A stretch of DNA of 5,680 bases from an uncultured bacterium (lineage in GTDB: Bacteria > Cyanobacteriota > Vampirovibrionia > Gastranaerophilales > Gastranaerophilaceae): contig CALAWF010000025.1 of the NCBI GenBank assembly GCA_937894665.1, forward strand, positions 1 through 5,680, in the 5' to 3' direction. The position numbers were made by a program, and so were the translations under genes. Of this stretch, positions 1 through 5,355 are shown piece after piece. Under the pieces are notes generated by a model. It was not told the DNA's origin. It was given only the letters and a program-made list of their open reading frames with translations, and ran no database searches. Position 1 is the stretch's first letter; each line of letters starts with the position of its first letter.

Positions 1-109
1 GCTCCAAAAATTTGATATGGATAAAAATAAATTAGCTTGTGATTATATCAAAAAATTAAATCAACCGATTGAAATTACAGATGATCACAGGGTAGAAATT
101 GTAGATTAG
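1..109 (+). CDS. C-terminal fragment of an unrecognised protein
   Basis: This is the 3' end of a gene that begins before the window. Only the frame starting at base 2 is open; the other two plus frames hit stops at bases 13-15 and 33-35. It gives 35 residues ending in ...HRVEIVD and a TAG at 107-109. A hairpin terminator starts 5 bases after the stop, which supports a real gene end. The fragment is hydrophilic, with a Lys-rich part (MDKNKLACDYIKK) and then IEITDDHRVEIVD, and shows no motif I recognise. It converges with the TPR gene on the other strand. No function can be assigned from so short a tail. Confidence 0.6.
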   Translation, partial: LQKFDMDKNKLACDYIKKLNQPIEITDDHRVEIVD

Positions 110-114
110 GTAAT

Positions 115-144
115 AAAAAGCTCCCAAATTTTCGGGAGCTTTTT
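115..144. terminator. Bidirectional rho-independent terminator
   Basis: A perfect 11-bp stem pairs 115-125 (aaaaagctccc) with 134-144 (gggagcttttt) around an 8-base loop. A GC-rich core is flanked by A5 on one side and T5 on the other, so it reads as an intrinsic terminator on either strand. It lies 5 bases after the stop of the upstream plus-strand gene and 4 bases past the stop of the convergent TPR gene, so it probably ends both transcripts. Confidence 0.88.
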
Positions 145-148
145 AAAT

Positions 149-1921
149 TTATGATAATTTTCTAATTAACTCTTGAGCTTCTTCGCATTCCGGAAAGTTA
201 TCTGTAATGGTTTCTGCATATTTTAGAGCTTCGTCATTTTCTTCAAGTTTTTCACAACATTTTGCCATATTGAGCAATACGTTGATATTTAAAGGTGCTT
301 TTTCCTGCATACTTGAAAAAATTGATTTTGCTTGTTTGTAATTTCCAAGTTCCATATAACAAAGTCCAAGTAAATTTTGAACATCTGGAATTCTTTCAAG
401 CTCAAAAGATTTTACCAGATACATTTTTGCACATTCATAATCTCCGGCTAGGAAGTAAATTCTTCCAGCAATAAATAACAAAAATGCGGAATCAGAAGAT
501 TTTTTCATTGCTTTGTTAATTTGTTCCATAGCCTTATCAATTTGTTTTAAATGTGTTTTATTTAGTGCAGAAAAGGCTAATGCGTTTGGATTTTCTGGAG
601 CTAGTTCAATTGCCTTTTGATACATTTCGTCGGCTTTTTCAAAGTCAGATGTAGAATGCAAATAGTTTGCATATTCTAGTACGATTGCATAATTTTCTGG
701 GTCGTATTTATATGCAAGTTCAAATTCATCTTTTGCATAATCAAATAATCTTTTGTTTAAATAAATTACACCTAAATCTTTATGTGCTGGAGCAAATTCT
801 GGTTTTAACTTGCAAACTTTTTTTAGAATTTGTTCTGCATTATCAATATCTCCGATTTTTACAGACAAAAGAGCTAATTCATAATGTAATTGATATGAGG
901 TTGTCCCTTGTTTGATTATCCTTTCGTAGATTTCTTTCGCATTTTGATATTGACCGGTAGTCATATAGATTCCCGCAAGTTTTTTCAAAATGTTTGTGGC
1001 TTTAGGATTCATCATTGCGAGTTGTTTTAGTAAAGAAATTGCAATTTCAAATTCTCCTATCACTTCATAACAACAAGCCAAATTGTATTTATATGTTGCT
1101 TTTTGAGGATAAGAAGATGCAAGGTATTTGTAATGTTCAATTGCTTCTTTGAATTTTCCTGCTTTAACTTCTGAAATTGCCCATGCAACAATATAACTAT
1201 CTTCTGTTGGTTCAAGGTTGTAAGCCTTTTCAAAATATTCACATGCTTCCTTGTGTTTATTTTGAACTTGTAAAATTGAGGCCATATTGAAATACGTTAA
1301 TGAATCTTTTGGGTCAACTTGAGAGGCTTTTTCATATACCTCAAATGCTTTATCAAGGTTTCCACATGTCAAATATGTTGTTCCAAGGTTGTTGTATAAT
1401 TGAACATTTTCAGGGTTAAGTTCAATTGCTTTTGAGATGTACTCTATACTTCCTTCTAAATCCTTTGATGCCATACAGGCTGTTCCTAAGATATAATAAA
1501 GGGAATAATCATCTTCTTGACTATATTGCAACCCCTTTTTGCCAATTTCTTTTGCTTTATCAAATTCTTGAGTTTTAATATAAACAATTGCTAAACTTTT
1601 GTAGGCATCAACATATTCCGGTCTTAATTCAAGAACCTTATTATATGCGAATTTGGCTTCGGTAAACATTTCCAAATTGTCATAACAACATCCCAAATAG
1701 TACCAGCACAAAGCATCATCTTGTCTATATTTAATGACATCTTCTAAAATTTTTCTTGCTTCGTCATAGTTTTCTGTGTTAACTTCACAAAGTGCAAGTA
1801 ATCTTTGTGCATCAATATCCGCAGGTTCATTTTCAAGAACTTCTGCAATTAAAATTTTCGCTTCTTCGTATTTTCCAGAGTCTATAAGCTCATATATTTT
1901 ATCAATTTCTTTATCTTCCAT
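149..1921 (-). CDS. Tetratricopeptide (TPR) repeat protein, all-repeat solenoid
   Basis: This 590-residue protein consists of TPR repeats from end to end. Repeat boundaries, marked by Pro or an equivalent followed by a helix-A pattern ending in LG/LA, fall near residues 33, 67, 101, 135, 170, 204, 238, 272, 306, 340, 374, 408, 442, 476, 510, 543 and 577, giving about 17 units of 34 residues with almost no drift. Clear examples are PENVQLYNNLG at 170 and PEFAPAHKDLG at 374. There is no signal peptide, membrane segment or catalytic domain, so it is probably a cytoplasmic scaffold binding peptides or proteins; the partner cannot be read from sequence. The ATG at 1921 is chosen because an extended -10 box ends 6 bases before it and there is no Shine-Dalgarno. 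The gene diverges from nadD and ends at a shared terminator. Adjacent Cys pairs (78-79, 283-284, 555-556) recur at the same repeat position. Confidence 0.9.
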   Translation of the reverse strand: MEDKEIDKIYELIDSGKYEEAKILIAEVLENEPADIDAQRLLALCEVNTENYDEARKILEDVIKYRQDDALCWYYLGCCYDNLEMFTEAKFAYNKVLELRPEYVDAYKSLAIVYIKTQEFDKAKEIGKKGLQYSQEDDYSLYYILGTACMASKDLEGSIEYISKAIELNPENVQLYNNLGTTYLTCGNLDKAFEVYEKASQVDPKDSLTYFNMASILQVQNKHKEACEYFEKAYNLEPTEDSYIVAWAISEVKAGKFKEAIEHYKYLASSYPQKATYKYNLACCYEVIGEFEIAISLLKQLAMMNPKATNILKKLAGIYMTTGQYQNAKEIYERIIKQGTTSYQLHYELALLSVKIGDIDNAEQILKKVCKLKPEFAPAHKDLGVIYLNKRLFDYAKDEFELAYKYDPENYAIVLEYANYLHSTSDFEKADEMYQKAIELAPENPNALAFSALNKTHLKQIDKAMEQINKAMKKSSDSAFLLFIAGRIYFLAGDYECAKMYLVKSFELERIPDVQNLLGLCYMELGNYKQAKSIFSSMQEKAPLNINVLLNMAKCCEKLEENDEALKYAETITDNFPECEEAQELIRKLS

Positions 1922-1927
1922 AAAATC

Positions 1928-1936
1928 ATTATATCA
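1928..1936 (-). promoter_or_regulatory. Extended -10 promoter of the TPR gene
   Basis: On the minus strand this reads TGATATAAT, a perfect TGnTATAAT extended -10 element. No convincing -35 lies 16-18 bases upstream, which is usual for extended -10 promoters. The hexamer ends 6 bases before the ATG, so transcription would start at or next to the start codon. No Shine-Dalgarno is present between box and ATG. Confidence 0.7.
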
Positions 1937-1982
1937 CAGTTGAAAAATAAGAGGATACACTAACTGTTTGGTTGTGATTTTG

Positions 1983-1991
1983 TGGTATAAT
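1983..1991 (+). promoter_or_regulatory. Extended -10 promoter of nadD-yqeK
   Basis: This reads TGGTATAAT, again a perfect TGnTATAAT, with no clear -35 at 16-18 bases. Six bases (cagatt) separate it from the ATG at 1998, the same spacing as the divergent TPR promoter. The predicted start of transcription is at or beside the ATG, and no Shine-Dalgarno is present. Confidence 0.7.
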
Positions 1992-1997
1992 CAGATT

Positions 1998-2588
1998 ATG
2001 AAATTATGCGTATTTCAGGGGACATTTAATCCTATTCACAACGCCCATACAAGAGTTGCAGAATTTGTTGCAGCAAAATATGATTTTGATAAAATTCTTT
2101 TTATTCCTGCATTTAATCCTCCGCATAAAAGTTTAAATTTAGATATGTCTTATCATCGTTTAGAGATGGTAAAATTTGCGGTTAAAAAGAACCCAAAATT
2201 TGAGGTTTCGGATATAGAGTTTAGAAGAAAAGGTAAATCTTATACTTATTTAACGATTAAGGAGTTGTATAAAGAGTTTGATATAGAGGGGAAGATAAAT
2301 TTTCTAATCGGAACGGATGCTTTTCAATATATTGAAAAGTGGTATGAAACAGAAAATTTGAAAAATTTAGTTAAATTTATCGTCTTTGTTAGGGAGGACA
2401 ATTTCGATATTTCAAAGTATGATTACTTAAAGGATAAAGGTTATGAATTTGAATTTCAACCATTATCTTATGAGGATATTTCTTCAACTGAGTTGAGAAA
2501 AGATTTAAAACTTGGGAAAAGTATATCTAATTATGTAGCAAAGGAAGTAGAGGACTATATAAAGAAAAATGGATTATATAAAAATTAG
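1998..2588 (+). CDS. nadD: Nicotinate-nucleotide adenylyltransferase NadD
   Basis: NadD transfers AMP from ATP to nicotinate mononucleotide, giving deamido-NAD, the penultimate step of NAD synthesis in the cytoplasm. The 196-residue product has the family length and motifs in order: the nucleotidyltransferase signature GTFNPIHNAH (8-17), PPHK (41-44), SYTY (81-84), IGTD (104-107), KWY (114-116) and the C-terminal ISSTELR (161-167), ending in DYIKKNGLY. The HxGH motif reads HNAH; Ala at this position also occurs in Staphylococcus NadD, so activity is expected. An in-frame start 30 bases upstream (GTG region at 1968) would cover the promoter and add residues not found in the family, so the ATG at 1998 is chosen. 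It overlaps yqeK by 20 bases and is probably transcribed with it from the promoter at 1983. Confidence 0.95.
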   Translation: MKLCVFQGTFNPIHNAHTRVAEFVAAKYDFDKILFIPAFNPPHKSLNLDMSYHRLEMVKFAVKKNPKFEVSDIEFRRKGKSYTYLTIKELYKEFDIEGKINFLIGTDAFQYIEKWYETENLKNLVKFIVFVREDNFDISKYDYLKDKGYEFEFQPLSYEDISSTELRKDLKLGKSISNYVAKEVEDYIKKNGLYKN

Positions 2589-3162
2589 TATGGAAGATTT
2601 GATGAAATGGTTAAAAGACCATTTGAGTGAAAAAAGATACATTCATTCTATCGGAACAGCAGAATGTGCAAGAGATTTAGCTAAAAAATTCGGATTGAAT
2701 GAAGATAAGGCTTATATGGCCGGACTTTTGCATGATTGTGCAAAATGTTTTCCAAATGAAGAGTTGATGGCTATTATAAAAGAACATTTGGAAGTAGAAG
2801 AAGTTGAATTGATGAATTATAAAACTCTTCATGCTCCAGTAAGTGCTTATATTGCGGAAAAAGATTTTGGCGTAGAGGATGATGAAATTATTTCTGCTAT
2901 CCGTTGGCATACCTTAGGTCGAATTGGAATGACAGATTTTGAAAAAATAATCTTTTTGGCAGATAAAGTTGAACCTAAAACGAGAAATAAAGATTATTTG
3001 GGCGAAGTTCGAGATGTTTTGAATACTGAAGACGGCTTAAATAAAGCCATGCTTATTTGTTATAAAGAGACTATCAAAAGTTTAGTCAAGAGAGATTTGA
3101 AAATTTGTCCTGTAACTATTGATATATATAATAATTTAGAAGATATTGTGAATGTTAACTAA
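2569..3162 (+). CDS. yqeK: HD-domain Ap4A hydrolase YqeK (bis(5'-nucleosyl)-tetraphosphatase, symmetrical)
   Basis: YqeK is an HD-superfamily metal-dependent hydrolase that, from work on Gram-positive members, splits diadenosine tetraphosphate into two ADP. Expected metal ligands are visible, numbered from the ATG at 2569: H26 in RYIHSIG, the H55-D56 pair in LLHDCAK, H88 in LHAPVSAY, H114 in IRWHTLGRIGM and D132 in LADKVEP. The full family core is present. The start is uncertain. The ATG at 2569 overlaps nadD by 20 bases. The ATG at 2590, one base after the nadD stop (TAGTATG), gives 190 residues and fits the Bacillus YqeK N-terminus better. Neither has a good Shine-Dalgarno, so coupling to nadD translation is likely. 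The longer form is drawn so that no residue is lost. The nadD-yqeK linkage is conserved in many bacteria. Confidence 0.93.
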   Translation: MDYIKISMEDLMKWLKDHLSEKRYIHSIGTAECARDLAKKFGLNEDKAYMAGLLHDCAKCFPNEELMAIIKEHLEVEEVELMNYKTLHAPVSAYIAEKDFGVEDDEIISAIRWHTLGRIGMTDFEKIIFLADKVEPKTRNKDYLGEVRDVLNTEDGLNKAMLICYKETIKSLVKRDLKICPVTIDIYNNLEDIVNVN

Positions 3163-3194
3163 TTTAATATTTTAACATATTTCTTTACTTTTCA

Positions 3195-3203
3195 TGGTAC
3201 AAT
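3195..3203 (+). promoter_or_regulatory. Probable extended -10 promoter of the HerA-like gene
   Basis: TGGTACAAT is a TGn extended -10 element with one mismatch to TATAAT, 29 bases before the ATG at 3233. No good -35 is visible: a TTAACA at 3172-3177 sits 20 bases away, too far to be comfortable. The predicted start near 3210 gives a leader of about 23 bases that carries a Shine-Dalgarno. This suggests the gene has its own transcript, separate from nadD-yqeK, although read-through from yqeK is also possible because no terminator is seen between them. Confidence 0.5.
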
Positions 3204-3220
3204 TTTCTTAAAACAAGAGC

Positions 3221-3228
3221 GAGAGGGA
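3221..3228 (+). promoter_or_regulatory. Ribosome binding site of the HerA-like gene
   Basis: GAGAGGGA contains a near-consensus Shine-Dalgarno (AGAGGG at 3222-3227) 5 bases before the ATG at 3233, which fixes this start. It is the only clear Shine-Dalgarno in the window. Confidence 0.7.
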
Positions 3229-3232
3229 ATAG

Positions 3233-5302
3233 ATGAAGTTATTGGAAATTAAAAATAATCTGGTTAAGTTATCGTATGGAGAAAATGAAAATCCTATTTT
3301 GGGAAAATTTATTATTCTTGCAACTTCAGAAAAATCATATGTAGCCCAATTAGTTAATCTAAAATCAGATAGTATAAATAATTTCGCAATTGCCAAACTG
3401 TTATTTACTTTTACTTCTGACGGAGTTGTTGATAATTATGACGGTTCTGTTCCTAGTATGGCTTCTGAACTTTCCTTCCTTGATTCTGCCGAGTTGTTAG
3501 ATTTATTACCTATTGAAACGGCTATTAAAATAGGGCAACTTGCTCAACAAAACGAATCTTTAAGTTTGGATATTTCTGTTTTTGAACATAATTTTACTGT
3601 TTTTGCAGAACGAGAAGTGGATAAAACAACGTTTATTTCCAATTGTATAAGACAGTTGTTTCAGATGAAGGAAAAAAGTGTAATTGTTGATTTCAACAAT
3701 AATTTTTCTGATTATTCAAGAATTGAATTTACAAAAGATTTCAAACTTCCTTTGAATTCAGAAATGATAGATTTTATCTTTGATTTCGAGTTGACTGATG
3801 TTGATGTTTCTACAAAAGCAGTTATTCAAGATATCTTTTATGATGTTCAACAGTATATAAAGTCTTTGGATTTTGAATTTTTGCCAATTGATAATTTTGT
3901 TGATGTTGTGGCAAGTCAATATAAAGAAACTCAAATGCCTGAATTAGCATTGTTGAAAAACAAACTTTTAAAATATAGGGATTCAAATATTTTTGCGAAT
4001 ACCAAAGAAGAGGTTTTAGCTTTTAATCAGAAATTAGAAGAAAAAAATTGTACAATTATCAATTTGACAGATGTAAATGAGGCATTACAAAGGGAAGTTA
4101 TCCTATTTATTCATAAGGCATTAGACTCTCTTAAAAAATATGTATATTTCTTCTGTCCATTGACTGATGGAAATTCTGATAAAAAATTATTAAAACGATT
4201 TATCAATCATAATCATGTATTTACGACAATTATTGTAAGTAATTCTTATAAATATGTAAAAGAATTAAAGGCCTGTGCAGAAAACGTTGTTATTTTTGCA
4301 CCTGAAGATGTTCAACATGAATTTGGGGCATATAATACATTTTTGAATAAGTTGAATCTTGGAGAATGTATTGTCTTTGGTAAATTGACTCAAGGAGTTC
4401 CATTTATTGTTGAAATGTCTGACTTAGATTTAGATTTAACTAGAGATGATGTTTTAGGCGACAAGTATCAGTTTGTTCCAGTTCAAGAAAATGTTGAAAT
4501 GGTTTCGACAGAAGATGTGGAATTATCAAAGACTTTAGATAATACTTTAATTCCTGCGACTCTTCCCAAAGAGGAATCTTTGAAAGAAGAACAACTTGAA
4601 AATGATGATTTTTCTGAACAACAAGATGCTTCTGTTAATGAATCTTCTCCAAGTCCGGATATTTACTCTGAAGCTGAAGAAGTTTCATTAAACGATAATG
4701 TAATTGATGAGGAAGTAATCTCTCCAAATGGAGATGTTGTTGCTGAATATCCAGATGTCCCGCAAAATGATATTGATGATTTTAATGCTTCCTCAAATTC
4801 AAATATTGTCGAACCTGTTGGAAATATTTTAGACGATTCTGAAGACGAATTGGCTGAAGCGGATTTGGAAGCCTCTGATTTCCCTCCACAAGAAGATGAT
4901 GATTTAGGTTTTGAGGATCTAGAAGAACCTGAAGAAGATGTTGTTGGAGAAGAAATCCCTGATTTAACAGAAGATGATTTGGATTTTATCGAAGATAATG
5001 GAATTGCAGAATCAGAACAAGTTATTTCTGAACCGTTGCAAGAAAAAAGTTATGTTGAAGATCCTTATATCGAGGAGCAAACTCCTGTTGTTCCTGTTTA
5101 TCCGGCTCAAGAGGAAAATCCAAATTCTACAGAAGATGATTTTCAGTTTACTCAAGGTGATGCGGTTACCCATCCAAGATACGGTAGAGGCGTGATTGAA
5201 AAAATTATTAAATATGGAAATAAAACACTTTGTTCCATTTCATTTGAAAATGTAGGTCGAAGACTTTTAGATCCGTCAATTTCAGAGTTTACAAAGTTAT
5301 AA
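3233..5302 (+). CDS. HerA-like pseudo-ATPase with acidic linker and C-terminal PcrA-type Tudor-like domain
   Basis: The 689-residue protein has four parts. Residues 1-90 or so resemble the HerA HAS-barrel: ILGKFIILA (22-30), AIAKLLFTFTSDGVV (52-66), and a VPS/SAELLDLLP stretch matching the HerA pattern P-lG-V-eEL-ifg. Residues 95-395 follow the HerA/DUF87 core: IKIGQLA (98-104), a degenerate P-loop AEREVDKTT (125-133), KSVIVDF (148-154), TIINLTDVNEALQREV (274-289), a strand YVYFFCPL (303-310) where Walker B would be, and NLGECIVFGKLTQGVPFIVEM-like closing strands (375-395). Both P-loop glycines and the Walker B acids are absent, so ATP hydrolysis is unlikely. Residues 421-636 are acidic and probably disordered. 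Residues 637-689 resemble the PcrA/UvrD Tudor-like end (GDAVTHPRYGRGVI, then SFENVGRRLL). No signal peptide or membrane segment is seen. The family assignment is from pattern memory, not a search; function is unknown. A role around DNA or RNA polymerase is inference. Confidence 0.72.
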   Translation: MKLLEIKNNLVKLSYGENENPILGKFIILATSEKSYVAQLVNLKSDSINNFAIAKLLFTFTSDGVVDNYDGSVPSMASELSFLDSAELLDLLPIETAIKIGQLAQQNESLSLDISVFEHNFTVFAEREVDKTTFISNCIRQLFQMKEKSVIVDFNNNFSDYSRIEFTKDFKLPLNSEMIDFIFDFELTDVDVSTKAVIQDIFYDVQQYIKSLDFEFLPIDNFVDVVASQYKETQMPELALLKNKLLKYRDSNIFANTKEEVLAFNQKLEEKNCTIINLTDVNEALQREVILFIHKALDSLKKYVYFFCPLTDGNSDKKLLKRFINHNHVFTTIIVSNSYKYVKELKACAENVVIFAPEDVQHEFGAYNTFLNKLNLGECIVFGKLTQGVPFIVEMSDLDLDLTRDDVLGDKYQFVPVQENVEMVSTEDVELSKTLDNTLIPATLPKEESLKEEQLENDDFSEQQDASVNESSPSPDIYSEAEEVSLNDNVIDEEVISPNGDVVAEYPDVPQNDIDDFNASSNSNIVEPVGNILDDSEDELAEADLEASDFPPQEDDDLGFEDLEEPEEDVVGEEIPDLTEDDLDFIEDNGIAESEQVISEPLQEKSYVEDPYIEEQTPVVPVYPAQEENPNSTEDDFQFTQGDAVTHPRYGRGVIEKIIKYGNKTLCSISFENVGRRLLDPSISEFTKL

Positions 5303-5312
5303 ATATTAGAAC

Positions 5313-5346
5313 AAGAGCCGAAAGTTAAATTAAACTTTCGGCTCTT
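5313..5346. terminator. Hairpin terminator between convergent genes
   Basis: A perfect 14-bp stem pairs 5313-5326 (aagagccgaaagtt) with 5333-5346 around a 6-base loop. It lies 10 bases after the stop of the HerA-like gene and 9 bases past the stop of aroH. On the plus strand it is followed by TTTAGA and then a run of six T, so it should terminate that transcript well. On the minus strand the U-tract is broken (TTGTTCTAATATTT), so it is a weaker terminator for aroH. Confidence 0.85.
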
Positions 5347-5355
5347 TAGAATTTT

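Noticed and set aside
667..1242. Open frames inside the TPR gene: one on the opposite strand (667-915) and one in another minus frame (1060-1242).
   Set aside because: They lie entirely within a clearly coding gene, are rich in Leu/Ile/His from AT-rich shadow reading, and have no ribosome binding site or motif.
1933..1978. Inverted atcaca / tgtgat and acagtt / aactgt pairs in the divergent promoter region as a shared operator.
   Set aside because: Each is only 6 bp with wide spacing, and the TCACA...TGTGA orientation is opposite to a CRP-type site; no support beyond chance.
1968..1997. Ten extra N-terminal residues for nadD from an upstream in-frame start.
   Set aside because: The segment contains the extended -10 promoter and has no counterpart in NadD proteins; MKLCVFQGTFNP is the normal family start.
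2022..2051. NadD signature reads HNAH instead of HxGH, and FQGTF instead of FGGTF, suggesting an inactive enzyme.
   Set aside because: Ala in the HxGH position also occurs in Staphylococcus NadD (HTAH), and all other NadD motifs are intact, so there is no case for inactivity.
3152..3178. Inverted repeat atgttaa / ttaacat (3152-3158 and 3172-3178) spanning the yqeK stop, as a terminator or operator.
   Set aside because: Only 7 bp with one G-C pair and a 13-base loop, and no T-run directly after; easily expected by chance in such AT-rich DNA.
2677..3396. Minus-strand open frames opposite yqeK (2677-2910) and across the start of the HerA-like gene (3208-3396).
   Set aside because: Low-complexity aromatic and Ile-rich shadows of real plus-strand genes, without start signals or recognisable domains.
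4974..5195. Plus-strand open frame in the +1-shifted frame within the acidic linker, possibly a small basic overlapping protein.
   Set aside because: The Lys/Leu-rich product is what a GAA/GAT-rich acidic frame yields when shifted; no Shine-Dalgarno precedes it and the main frame is uninterrupted on both sides.
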